A stretch of DNA of 29,263 nucleotides. It comes from a virus. The stretch spans positions 1 through 29,263 of IMG/VR virus record IMGVR_UViG_3300031753_000032; one strand, given 5' to 3'. The notes under the pieces are model-generated. The model made no database searches. It was not told the origin of the DNA and saw only the letters and a list, made by a program, of their open reading frames with translations. The translations under genes were made by a program, and so were the position numbers. This document shows positions 1-6,981 of the stretch, in pieces (position 1 is the stretch's first letter; each line of letters opens with the position of its first letter).

Positions 1-32
1 AGCATATTACTGTATTTAATTACCATCCTTGT

Positions 33-52
33 TAATGTTACTGTTAACATTA
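33..52. repeat. AT-rich 8-bp hairpin
   Basis: TAATGTTA (33-40) and TAACATTA (45-52) form a perfect inverted repeat with a 4-base loop. It sits among several GTTAAT/GTTAAC words beyond the end of the leftward operon. It is not GC-rich and lacks a T-run, so it is a poor terminator. A protein-binding or melting site is possible. Confidence 0.4.
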
Positions 53-75
53 TTGTTAATGCCTGTCAACCTCTA

Positions 76-174
76 TTAGTTAATGGTGAGGCCCCATTCC
101 CCCAGGTTGACAATAAACTGTGCCTTTCGGCTATCCATAACAATCACCCTGTTATGATAGTCTATGGTTATCAT
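76..174 (-). CDS. possible 32-residue small protein, unrecognised
   Basis: A short open frame lies downstream of the leftward recombination operon. It would read MITIDYHNRVIVMDSRKAQ and end in GEWGLTIN. The alternation of hydrophobic and charged residues looks protein-like, but there is no clear ribosome binding site before the ATG. The frame also crosses part of an inverted-repeat-rich intergenic stretch, so it may be chance. It overlaps no other gene. No function is assigned. Confidence 0.25.
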   Translation of the reverse strand: MITIDYHNRVIVMDSRKAQFIVNLGEWGLTIN

Positions 175-223
175 GGTTAATGTTGATAGCCAGTCATCGT
201 GGTTGCCAGAAGAGGGGGCCTCA
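87..223. repeat. 9-bp inverted repeat bounding the left intergenic region
   Basis: TGAGGCCCC at 87-95 and GGGGCCTCA at 215-223 are perfect inverted copies about 120 bases apart. They enclose the possible 32-residue frame and the repeated element at 182-220. The function is unknown. Confidence 0.4.
182..220. repeat. copy 1 of a repeated intergenic element
   Basis: This stretch shares ordered blocks with 5354-5397: GTTGATAG(C/T)CAG, then ATCGTGGTT, then GGGGGCC, with short insertions between blocks. The two copies bracket the leftward recombination operon, one just past its end and one in its upstream promoter region. Shared blocks in the same order and orientation suggest a common protein-binding or RNA element. 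Confidence 0.5.
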
Positions 224-233
224 TTGATGATAA

Positions 234-878
234 CTACTGTCCATTAGATACAGCCTTAACTCTAGTGATTATTGCTCTCCCAAACGCCTTCTGCCCAGTC
301 GTCGGATTCTCAACTGTCAGTGTAAACTTACCCTCTTGATCTTTAGGCCACTGGAGGTCACCCTTTTTCTTATTGGGGGCCGTGCTGAATCTAGTCCCAT
401 CACTCTTAAAGTATGCCTCCCATTTAACTTCTCCCGTAAAGTTAACCCTACCATCTACAGTTGATAGAGCTTCCTTAATAGCCTCTGGAGTTAAGGCCCC
501 AGTTATCCTGAGGCCTAATGCTCTCAGTAACTCCCCACCAAAGCTAATTAACATCTTCTCAGTCTTAAAGAAGCTGGCATTCTGAAATTTTAGCGTTGGC
601 AACTCACTGCCATCCTCTGGAGCCGCGAATAAGTTGCCATCCTTGTCGCCAATAGCCTGGGCCTCATAGTTAATCTTAAGAAACTTCCTCTTAGGCTGGC
701 CTTTAACCACCTCAACCTCTTGTGCGTCGAACCAGTCTTTTGTTTCCTTAGGCATGTGAAACGCGAATAGATATGTACCTACCCCTATAGCTGGTGGCGT
801 ACTACCAGCTTCAGGGGCATCCCAGTCAACGGACGGCGTACTTTCTTCGTTTAGATTAAGTTCTGACAAATCTGGCAT
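234..878 (-). CDS. SSB-like / DUF669-like single-strand DNA-binding protein
   Basis: The product is about 214 residues. It has an acidic N-terminus, then a G-x-Y-x-F stretch and beta-rich segments, a helix ending in ELLRALGLR, and a lysine-rich C-terminal half. That arrangement resembles phage DUF669 or OB-fold proteins, which bind single-stranded DNA beside AAA_24/Sak4 ATPases. Its partner ATPase lies immediately upstream in the same operon, 25 bases away, which strongly supports a recombination role. AAAGGAG is spaced better for the ATG at 878 than for the ATG at 887, so I chose 878. It is the last gene of the leftward operon. The family assignment rests on pattern and context; a specialised recombination mediator is the main alternative. 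Confidence 0.6.
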   Translation of the reverse strand: MPDLSELNLNEESTPSVDWDAPEAGSTPPAIGVGTYLFAFHMPKETKDWFDAQEVEVVKGQPKRKFLKINYEAQAIGDKDGNLFAAPEDGSELPTLKFQNASFFKTEKMLISFGGELLRALGLRITGALTPEAIKEALSTVDGRVNFTGEVKWEAYFKSDGTRFSTAPNKKKGDLQWPKDQEGKFTLTVENPTTGQKAFGRAIITRVKAVSNGQ

Positions 879-903
879 CTCTATCATTCTCCTTTGAAAT
901 AGT

Positions 904-2028
904 TTATTGAGGCTTGGAAACTTTTATAGATATCTTAGGTGGAATAAACGTATGAGCCGTATGTGGAACTGTAGCTACTGTCGCTTGCGATTGGACAGGG
1001 GCCTCAGGAGGTAGCCCAGGCGAGTCACCTGCAACTACTGTCTCACGGGCAGTAGTTAACCCTCCATTGGCCCCTGGCTGACTGACACTAACATTAACTC
1101 TCTTAACTTCAGCCAAAGCTTGCTCATTTAGCTCATCTAACTTTCTATATAATGCGGCCATATCCGGTGGATCGAAAGTTGTTGGCATCTTCTCAGCCAG
1201 TTGAAACGGTGCCCTAGTCTTACAAGGGAATGGAATCTTATCCTTACCAGCGTGAGTTCTAGTATACATGACAGGCCGCTCGACTATATTCAACTGGCCC
1301 TTGTGCTTAACATCCTCCTCCTCAGTGACCAGTTGTTCTATATGGACACTGTTGCCAAACCACTGTGTGGCCTTGCCTGTTGATTTGCGGCCAACAATAG
1401 CAGGTCCATAAACTGGTGCCCTAGTCCCTTCTTCTTCACCCTTTCCTTCTAGAGCCGTCCATAACACTTTCTCGCATGGCAGCACGTGAGTTTTCATTAC
1501 GAAATCGTATAGTTGATCTTGGGCAAAGCCAAAATATGTCATGTTCCCACCGCTGTAACTAATCACCCTCTTCTTACCGTCAACCTCTATAGCTTCTTCA
1601 CTATAGGTATATGATGGGTCTTGAGATAGGCTGGCTTTATCCCTCTTAAGTATCCTGATGAAACTATCACCCATGCTGGTCAACCCTTCTATGGCATAGA
1701 ATCCAATCTCTTCCCAGGTAGCTAATGTTGGGCTGACAAGTGGACTAGCCGGATCATCTATATCCTTTGGCCAATATCCCTGCATGGCTAGATCAATGAC
1801 ATTAGTAGTTAATTTAGGCCTAGCTATTAATACCCATGGTTGGATAATCCCTTCTTCAACTAGTGATAATAGAGGGTCATAACCACCACCGTCTAGAGTT
1901 ATCATTCTAGTTTTCTTATGATACTTATGCCATACGTACATGGCTATGAGGCCGATGTTACTGGTCTTTCTAACGCCACTAGCTCCGTAGATGAGGTCAC
2001 TTTTAGGCCTTATTCTAGTCAATGCCAT
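904..2028 (-). CDS. Sak4-like RecA-fold ATPase (AAA_24 type) with altered Walker A
   Basis: This 374-residue protein has the layout of phage Sak4/AAA_24 recombination ATPases. It shows a P-loop near residues 15-22 (GASGVRKT), an acidic strand ITLDGGGYDP, and a Walker B-like strand FYAIEGLTSM. Sak4 enzymes promote single-strand annealing or exchange with an SSB partner, and an SSB-like gene follows here. The P-loop carries Arg20 where the family has Gly before Lys (codon AGA, one transition from GGA), so ATP binding may be altered. The C-terminal part is proline- and alanine-rich and ends in PPKISIKVSKPQ, sharing PPKISI with the zinc-ribbon protein upstream in the operon. The ATG at 2028 has GAGGGG seven bases upstream and begins two bases after the previous stop, so I prefer it to the ATG at 2052. 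Confidence 0.75.
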   Translation of the reverse strand: MALTRIRPKSDLIYGASGVRKTSNIGLIAMYVWHKYHKKTRMITLDGGGYDPLLSLVEEGIIQPWVLIARPKLTTNVIDLAMQGYWPKDIDDPASPLVSPTLATWEEIGFYAIEGLTSMGDSFIRILKRDKASLSQDPSYTYSEEAIEVDGKKRVISYSGGNMTYFGFAQDQLYDFVMKTHVLPCEKVLWTALEGKGEEEGTRAPVYGPAIVGRKSTGKATQWFGNSVHIEQLVTEEEDVKHKGQLNIVERPVMYTRTHAGKDKIPFPCKTRAPFQLAEKMPTTFDPPDMAALYRKLDELNEQALAEVKRVNVSVSQPGANGGLTTARETVVAGDSPGLPPEAPVQSQATVATVPHTAHTFIPPKISIKVSKPQ

Positions 2029-2030
2029 TA

Positions 2031-2396
2031 TTATCCCCTCGGTCCCTTCCAATTTAATGTCTCGTGATCCTTATCAGTAGCTTCCCTTAGATAAGTATTG
2101 GTAGACCTGTGACATAGGCAATGTAAGCCACCTTCAATCTCTTCAGCTATCTGATTAAATTCATTATCAGCACAATGGCTGCTGTCATTATAGAAGAATG
2201 TAATATCATCTTCAGTCCAAAATTTAGGTACCTCAACAACATAATCTATGGCCATCCTAAGGACAACCGACCTCCTGACTATAACACAATCAGGAGCGTG
2301 GTAGTTGCCAAATCCGCTTACCTTCCAGCCACAATAGAAACACTTATCTTGCTCTCCGGCTGGCCTGACTCCATTATCAGTCACTGGCAGGTCCAT
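2031..2396 (-). CDS. small zinc-binding protein, unrecognised
   Basis: The product is 121 residues. A CFYCGW pair near residue 19 and HAPDC about 15 residues later form a likely zinc site, and a second Cys/His-rich stretch (GLHCLCHR) lies near the C-terminus. It is rich in acidic and aromatic residues. It sits between the 80-residue gene (3-base gap) and the ATPase (2-base gap), so it is translated with the recombination operon. GGGGGA precedes the ATG. Function unknown; a DNA- or protein-binding accessory factor is an inference from context. Confidence 0.7.
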   Translation of the reverse strand: MDLPVTDNGVRPAGEQDKCFYCGWKVSGFGNYHAPDCVIVRRSVVLRMAIDYVVEVPKFWTEDDITFFYNDSSHCADNEFNQIAEEIEGGLHCLCHRSTNTYLREATDKDHETLNWKGPRG

Positions 2397-2399
2397 TGT

Positions 2400-2642
2400 C
2401 TATTCCCCCGGTCGTTTAAACTGTACAGTCTTAACTGGCTGCTCATCAGCCTCAATCTCATTAACCATCTCACTTTGATATATAACTATTCCACTTTTAA
2501 TATACATGCCCCTCTGAAACTGTCTGACGCCTTGGATAGGGATTCTACTGTTAGCTAATACAGCCTCTAACCACTCCTGGCTACCGTGCATCTCTATTAT
2601 CCTAGTTATGGTCTTATAGTTACTGTCATTATCCTCTGCCAT
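2400..2642 (-). CDS. hypothetical 80-residue phage protein
   Basis: The sequence begins MAEDNDSNYKTITRI and contains a predicted helix (SQEWLEAVLANS) followed by strand-like segments. No motif is recognised. AGAGGGATA precedes the ATG. The start overlaps the end of the small HTH gene by 14 bases, and the stop is 3 bases from the next start, so it belongs to the same leftward operon. A small DNA-binding or regulatory accessory is possible but unproven. Confidence 0.65.
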   Translation of the reverse strand: MAEDNDSNYKTITRIIEMHGSQEWLEAVLANSRIPIQGVRQFQRGMYIKSGIVIYQSEMVNEIEADEQPVKTVQFKRPGE

Positions 2643-2808
2643 TATCCCTCTTAGCTATATGCTTAAGTAAACTGTCATAATCTATCAGTAGTTTATTCTT
2701 AACCTTAGTAGCCACAAGTCTACCTGATCTAATGAGCCTATAAACCTCATCGACTCTGACATCTAGCTCCTTAGCGGCATCATTGACAGTTATAGTGATG
2801 GCTGTCAC
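2629..2808 (-). CDS. excisionase-like small HTH protein (GTG start)
   Basis: This 59-residue frame was found by reading the apparent gap between two genes. It starts with a GTG that overlaps the previous TGA (GTGA), a coupling arrangement common in this operon. The product contains TVNDAAKELDV, then VDEVYRLIRSGRL, then a basic strand and IDYDSLLKHI. That is the layout of HTH_17/excisionase-family winged helices, which bind DNA as regulators or directionality factors. Its end overlaps the next gene's start. The family call rests on the helix-turn-helix pattern and length. Confidence 0.65.
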   Translation of the reverse strand: MTAITITVNDAAKELDVRVDEVYRLIRSGRLVATKVKNKLLIDYDSLLKHIAKRDNGRG

Positions 2809-3353
2809 TTGTACATCCCTATACTTATCTTAGGCGGCGCTGGAACTGTCTTAACCTTAGTTGCCATCGCAGCTCTCATATTGGCCTCAGCTACCTTAGC
2901 TGCCATATCTTCTACATCGCTAACGGAAATCTCAAGCTGATCCTCAGTAACCTGGCTTCCTATAGCAGCATCCTCTAGCTGTTGGTCCGCCTTCATTGAG
3001 CAGCCACAGTATGCGCAAAATAAGTCAGTCTGTTCTCCAGGAGTACCACATTCAGGACACCTTAGCGATGATAACTTAGTCCCATCCGCTCGGCAAAAGT
3101 TTTCCTCGGAAGGCCTTTGGACTTTACAAACAGGGCAATACTTATCAGGTGGCGTATCAGATAATCTAGAGTGGAATTTAGGGGCTTGCATAACAGGCCC
3201 CTCTTGTGTAGCCATAATGCTAGCCATACCATGACAATCACAACGGCATCTACCACCTGCGCCATTACATAACGTATGGTCATTGTATCGACATGCCTCC
3301 GTTACTCCCATTACCTGCTTAGTCTCATGGAATGGAACTTGGTCAGCCATCAT
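2805..3353 (-). CDS. multi-zinc-ribbon protein with PPKISI C-terminal tail
   Basis: This 182-residue protein has at least three cysteine clusters: CRYNDHTLC with CRCDCHG near residues 21-41, YCPVCKVQ to NFCRADG around 72-89, and RCPECG to FCAYCG around 98-117. The last two resemble zinc ribbons. A long acidic helical stretch follows, and the tail is APPKISIGMYK. PPKISI recurs at the C-terminus of the Sak4-like ATPase, so both may dock on the same partner. The start ATG overlaps the preceding TAA (TAATG). It sits between the nuclease/small-protein pair and the HTH gene, so a DNA-transaction adaptor role is plausible. No enzyme motif is visible. Confidence 0.7.
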   Translation of the reverse strand: MMADQVPFHETKQVMGVTEACRYNDHTLCNGAGGRCRCDCHGMASIMATQEGPVMQAPKFHSRLSDTPPDKYCPVCKVQRPSEENFCRADGTKLSSLRCPECGTPGEQTDLFCAYCGCSMKADQQLEDAAIGSQVTEDQLEISVSDVEDMAAKVAEANMRAAMATKVKTVPAPPKISIGMYK

Positions 3354-3535
3354 TAACTCTCATTGGCAACTGTCATCAGTCCACATCTAATCTCCCTAAC
3401 CTCCAGCCCATAGTTATACTTATCTATAGACTGTCTGATGTCAATAGCTAGTGATTGCGCGTCATAGGCTAGTTTAACGTTATCGCCTTGGTAAGTGTCC
3501 TCTATGATTATCTCAACCTTCCATGATCTAGGCAT
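3353..3535 (-). CDS. hypothetical 60-residue protein
   Basis: The chosen start (MPRSWKVEIIIEDTY) has GGAG eight bases upstream and overlaps the nuclease stop by only 8 bases. The longer upstream frame would overlap the nuclease gene by more than 100 bases and has no such site. The short alpha/beta-like sequence (WKVEIIIEDT, then a helix with DIRQSIDKYNYGLEVREI) has no recognised domain. It ends by TAATG overlap with the zinc-ribbon gene. Co-translation suggests an accessory role in the same module. Confidence 0.6.
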   Translation of the reverse strand: MPRSWKVEIIIEDTYQGDNVKLAYDAQSLAIDIRQSIDKYNYGLEVREIRCGLMTVANES

Positions 3536-4814
3536 TGACAGTGCTCCATTGTTCAGCCTCTCTAGGATGATTGGCTTCACGAGGCTTAAACTTACTATTA
3601 TCATCGAAATCCGCCGACCCCCAACAACCATCTAAATACGGGCACCTTCCTCCCCGGATGCAATTTCCATGCCCCGACCGCATAGGGAAATAATGATCTA
3701 ATAGTATAGCAGCCGTATCAGGCTCAATCGTTATCAGCCTCTCTATCTCCCTAGCCCTATCAACATCCTCTATTTCTCTGGCTAATGTCTGCCGCTTCCA
3801 TCTCTCTATCTCCCAGTCAGAGCGTGTAATAGGCGGCAATGTGATAAAGTAAGGCGATAATGTTTCCGGTTCTGATGCCAGTAGATGGTCGATCCAGGCG
3901 ATAATTCCACCGGGAAACTTATCAGCCACGGAGCCTTTATAGTAACCCGATCTTGTATGATTCTGCCCACCAGGGCACTCTTTGGACCCTCTGCCAAGAG
4001 GATGAGGTCCATTACATTTCCACTTATATTTGGCTTGATAGTCAATGCTGCCACCATTATCCTTCATCCAACAATAGATCATTGGATTATTATGGCTCCA
4101 ATTACCAGAATCCTCAGGCCACTCACTTTTACGGCCCTTAACTAGGCCAGTTATGATAGTCCCAATTATCTGCTTCCCAATCCTATTCTCAGCGGCTATA
4201 TACTCAGTTAATGTCTGCTGGTCATATCTCCATTGCTCCAGCCAATCCTTATCGGCACTCGTAACCGACTTCCAGTTATGGATAACATAATTATCGCTGC
4301 CTCTAACCTTAGATAAACAGTCAGTTCTAGTTAATAGAGTGATCTCATTCTCGCCAACCTGGAATGTGATCTCTTCTTCACGTTCAATATCAACCGGCTC
4401 ATAACTAGCGATAAACTGAGGGTAGACAATCTTATACCATCCATATATCAGAGCAGTTGTCAACTCTGACTGTTCCTTTAGGTTATGTAATAGGATATCC
4501 TTAGCAGGGCCTTCTTCAAGGTCATTAAAAAGGGGGGAAATGTTATGTACATAAATACTTCCAGCCCCTACTGCTACATCAGCTGGACTAGCCCCAGTTA
4601 CATCTGATCCTCGTAATCCACCTCTCCTTAAGCCCTCTATGATCTGTTGTATCCCATTATGTATATATGTCCCAGTTAATAGTGGCCATGCCGGTGGAAT
4701 CTCCCTAGCCGCCACAACTCCTCTATTATGATAGTAGTAGTTCCAATAGCCTCGTCTAGGACAAGTTTGCTTAGTCTCAGTTCGGCTACGGTCGATGTAA
4801 TATCTATTGGTCAT
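3528..4814 (-). CDS. PD-(D/E)XK RecB/Cas4-like nuclease with Fe-S-type cysteines
   Basis: The 428-residue protein matches the RecB-family nuclease plan. It has Cys18 near the N-terminus, the motif-I histidine in GTYIHNG (H52), Asp165 in LLTRTDCL, a motif-III region YVIHNWKSV (179-184), and a Q-rich helix (DQQTLTEY). Three C-terminal cysteines (C385, C391, C397, in NCIRGGRCPYLDGCWG) complete a four-cysteine set of the AddB/Cas4 iron-sulfur type. The usual (D/E)-x-K of motif III reads N-W-K here: Asn180 is encoded by AAC, one transition from GAC, so cleavage may be impaired. An internal segment around 267-286 carries CNGPHP...CPGGQNH, possibly an extra metal site. The start overlaps the NADAR stop (ATGA) with GAGG upstream. 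The likely role is recombination or DNA processing with the Sak4-like ATPase. Confidence 0.75.
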   Translation of the reverse strand: MTNRYYIDRSRTETKQTCPRRGYWNYYYHNRGVVAAREIPPAWPLLTGTYIHNGIQQIIEGLRRGGLRGSDVTGASPADVAVGAGSIYVHNISPLFNDLEEGPAKDILLHNLKEQSELTTALIYGWYKIVYPQFIASYEPVDIEREEEITFQVGENEITLLTRTDCLSKVRGSDNYVIHNWKSVTSADKDWLEQWRYDQQTLTEYIAAENRIGKQIIGTIITGLVKGRKSEWPEDSGNWSHNNPMIYCWMKDNGGSIDYQAKYKWKCNGPHPLGRGSKECPGGQNHTRSGYYKGSVADKFPGGIIAWIDHLLASEPETLSPYFITLPPITRSDWEIERWKRQTLAREIEDVDRAREIERLITIEPDTAAILLDHYFPMRSGHGNCIRGGRCPYLDGCWGSADFDDNSKFKPREANHPREAEQWSTVNA

Positions 4815-5227
4815 CCTACCTCGTCCCTAACTCTCATTAATATCTTACCTAGATGATTCTCCCCTATGCCATTAACAGTCCCCCAGTAACAATCTCCCCA
4901 CCAGTTACCCTCTTGAATCTCTTGGGAACCTGTCTCTAATAGCTTACCTCTAAGGGCATAATCCGCCACGAATTTCTGCTTAACTAGCTCGTACATTATA
5001 TCTAGCTTAATCTCGTTCCAATCCTTCCTTAGGCTGACTAACTTCCCCATCCTCTTGGCTTCAGAGGCCTTACAATCAACAAACTTAGCTCTATCTATAG
5101 TATTAGCACATTTAGCTGCCTGATAAGCATTCTCAACTGAGGGATAAGTAACTCCATCTAGTTTTATAAAGCAGCTCCAGAAGTTTGAGAGGAACCTATA
5201 TTTCCCTGTCAATTCACCAATCATCAT
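4811..5227 (-). CDS. NADAR/YbiA-family N-glycosidase domain protein
   Basis: This 138-residue protein is a whole NADAR domain. Visible motifs are YRFLSNF (10-16), YPSVENAYQAAK (28-39), KRMG (58-61), the LLETG segment (96-100), the WWGD turn (109-112) and GIGENHLGKILMRVR (120-134). The family acts on N-glycosidic bonds of ADP-ribose-type compounds. Members paired with DarT1 remove ADP-ribose from guanine in DNA, and others act on riboflavin intermediates. In a phage, reversing DarT-type DNA ADP-ribosylation is an attractive but unproven role. It is the first gene of the leftward operon, just downstream of a TTGACA promoter, and overlaps the nuclease start by ATGA. Confidence 0.88.
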   Translation of the reverse strand: MMIGELTGKYRFLSNFWSCFIKLDGVTYPSVENAYQAAKCANTIDRAKFVDCKASEAKRMGKLVSLRKDWNEIKLDIMYELVKQKFVADYALRGKLLETGSQEIQEGNWWGDCYWGTVNGIGENHLGKILMRVRDEVG

Positions 5228-5249
5228 CCACCACCATTCCGGGGCTGCT

Positions 5250-5279
5250 GTTATCGCATGGCCCCATCCACCTTGTCAA
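5250..5279 (-). promoter_or_regulatory. leftward sigma70-like promoter for the recombination operon
   Basis: On the minus strand TTGACA (5279-5274) is followed 18 bases later by GATAAC (5255-5250). Transcription would start near 5243, leaving a short leader with GGTGGTGG before the NADAR ATG. The -35 is consensus and the -10 is weak. Confidence 0.45.
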
Positions 5280-5353
5280 GAGAAATCGACAAATTGCCAA
5301 TAAATTTCTATTGCTTCCCATCCGCGACTATGTTATCGTCCCGCAGCTAAAAA

Positions 5354-5397
5354 GTTGATAGTCAGCCTCGTAGCCATCGTGGTTACGACAGGGGGCC
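5354..5397. repeat. copy 2 of the repeated intergenic element
   Basis: The blocks GTTGATAGTCAG, ATCGTGGTTA and GGGGGCC match 182-220 in order and orientation, with a longer gap between the first two blocks. This copy lies in the divergent region between the leftward operon and the rightward AAA+ gene, a typical place for a regulator or initiator site. Confidence 0.5.
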
Positions 5398-5424
5398 ATC
5401 ATGCCGCAATCATGTTTGGCCCCC
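5391..5424. repeat. 8-bp GC-rich hairpin upstream of the AAA+ gene
   Basis: GGGGGCCA (5391-5398) pairs with TGGCCCCC (5417-5424), followed on the plus strand by TTT. It lies about 30 bases before the AAA+ ATPase start and overlaps the repeated element. It could be an attenuator or weak terminator in that gene's leader, or an operator. Confidence 0.45.
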
Positions 5425-5455
5425 TTTAACTTCCCTATATGCGGATAGGAGATAA

Positions 5456-6640
5456 ATGGCATTAACAACATCACCTACCCTAGCCCCCAGCCCTTCCGAG
5501 CTAATCTCGGCCGCAAAATGGCAGTCCACTGTAGACTATATAAACCGCTGGCATTACCGCCCTGATATCCAATCATTAGATATCATCCTTTCAGCCATCA
5601 CTGGCCAGTTTGACCCTAACTCTCAACCAATCTGGTTATTTCTCATAGGCCCCAGTGGTAGTGGTAAGACTAGCCTAGGCCTCACCCCTCTCATTAACCT
5701 CCCTAATGTCCATGAGGTCTCCACTCTCACCCCTCATACTTGGTTTAGTGGCTATATTGGCAGTAAAAACGCTGGCCTAGCTGCTAGAGTTGGCAGCGGC
5801 ATCGTCACCTTTCCAGACTTCACTTGTATACTATCACTTAGGGATGAGTCTAGGCATGAGATCGCTGGTCATATGCGGCTAATATTTGATGGCCATGCCA
5901 GTCCTGAAAACGGAGCCGTAACAGCTGAGCCATGGACAGGTAAGATAACGGTTATCGCAGCCGTGACCCCAGCCATCGAGAAATATTGGTCATTCACTAG
6001 AGATATGGGAGATAGATTTATTAACGTCAGGTGGGACAGGCTCCATGGGCCTTCTGTGGCCAAGGCTAGTCGTGGCCAACAAGGTAATGAGCTAGTCATC
6101 AGGTCAACCATGCAGGCTAATATGGTTGACTTCTTCACCAGCCCTCGGATTAACTATAGCCATATCCCGGAGCCTTCTGAGTCCCAAGGTAATCAGCTGG
6201 ATAACATGGCTGAGATCACCTGCATCCTTAGGACTCAGGTTACTAGGGAGGCTAATGGTAATCGTGAGATTAGAGACATCCCTCAGTCTGAAGGAACTGG
6301 GAGGGTTGGCAGGTCACTCCCGGCTATGGTTAGATACCATGCCATATTACATAGAAGGGATTATATTAACGACAGTGACATTAATGTCGCTAGGAGGTTA
6401 TCTATTGACTCTATACCATATACTAGGTCTAAGATAATCTCAGCCATTCCACCTGATGAAGGGATAGCCGCTGATAGCCTATTAGAGTTAATACAAATTA
6501 ATCCATCTACTTTAAAGTGGAACATAGAGGAGTTAATGGCTCTAGGAGTTGTTAGAGAGGTCACTAATCTAGTTGGAAAGTGTTATGAGATGACTAGTAG
6601 CTTCAAGGAGATGTGGAAGGTGGCGTTTCCGATAGCCTAG
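5456..6640 (+). CDS. AAA+ ATPase, probable replication helicase or initiator
   Basis: The 394-residue protein has a perfect Walker A (GPSGSGKT, 65-72). It has a strand IVTFPDF (116-122) at the Walker B position, followed by LSLRDESRHEIAGHMR. A sensor-1-like IAAVTPAIE (168-175) and GDRFINVRW (185-193), with a possible arginine finger, come next. The C-terminal third resembles a winged helix. The pattern matches ATPases common on mobile elements whose exact biochemistry I cannot name. It is the only rightward gene among the leftward early genes and has its own leader. AGGAG lies five bases before the ATG. Its last 38 bases overlap a convergent small gene. Replicative helicase or initiator is an inference; a helicase loader is the alternative. 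Confidence 0.7.
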   Translation: MALTTSPTLAPSPSELISAAKWQSTVDYINRWHYRPDIQSLDIILSAITGQFDPNSQPIWLFLIGPSGSGKTSLGLTPLINLPNVHEVSTLTPHTWFSGYIGSKNAGLAARVGSGIVTFPDFTCILSLRDESRHEIAGHMRLIFDGHASPENGAVTAEPWTGKITVIAAVTPAIEKYWSFTRDMGDRFINVRWDRLHGPSVAKASRGQQGNELVIRSTMQANMVDFFTSPRINYSHIPEPSESQGNQLDNMAEITCILRTQVTREANGNREIRDIPQSEGTGRVGRSLPAMVRYHAILHRRDYINDSDINVARRLSIDSIPYTRSKIISAIPPDEGIAADSLLELIQINPSTLKWNIEELMALGVVREVTNLVGKCYEMTSSFKEMWKVAFPIA

Positions 6641-6791
6641 CTATAGACACAGTCAGACTTAAGACTATTTCTCGTAACTTCTCTAGCTCGTTATGCCAGT
6701 CGTTATGTCTATCCTTCATATCCCAATTAATAGTGGCCCCACAGGTGTAACAAGTCTCATCATAGAACCTGTCATTAATATCCACCTTCAT
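6603..6791 (-). CDS. small zinc-binding protein
   Basis: A 62-residue product beginning MKVDINDRFYDETC contains CYTCG and HNDWHNE, a possible C2H2 metal site, followed by a helix and a serine/proline tail. AAGGGGG lies directly before the ATG. The start overlaps the preceding gene by 17 bases. The 3' end overlaps the convergent AAA+ gene. A longer upstream start at 6836 lies wholly inside the neighbour and is less likely. Function unknown. Confidence 0.5.
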   Translation of the reverse strand: MKVDINDRFYDETCYTCGATINWDMKDRHNDWHNELEKLREIVLSLTVSIARLSETPPSTSP

Positions 6792-6978
6792 CCCCCTTGA
6801 ATGTATGATGGATATACATGGCATGGCAATAGTCACAAAGGGTAGTTGATCCTATTATATTCTCATTGCCTCTAACGCCCTTCTTACCATCACACAGCTC
6901 ACAGTAATCCCTATTTTGGATGAATCTGATGGTTCTAAACAGCAGCCTCCTCCAGCCTACTCTAGCTACTGTTGTCAT
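6775..6978 (-). CDS. small zinc-finger protein
   Basis: The 67-residue product has a basic N-terminal helix (RRLLFRTIRFI), then YCELCDG and LCDYCHAM: two CxxC knuckles separated by about 18 residues. This makes a compact zinc-ribbon-like fold likely. A purine-rich GTGGAG lies before the ATG, which is 3 bases after the previous stop. It is one of several small cysteine-knuckle proteins in this phage. Function unknown; nucleic-acid binding is plausible. Confidence 0.6.
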   Translation of the reverse strand: MTTVARVGWRRLLFRTIRFIQNRDYCELCDGKKGVRGNENIIGSTTLCDYCHAMYIHHTFKGDEGGY

Positions 6979-6981
6979 CCT

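Noticed and set aside
3062-3283. 73-residue leftward frame within the zinc-ribbon gene
   Set aside because: It lies wholly inside a well-supported gene in another frame and has no ribosome binding site.
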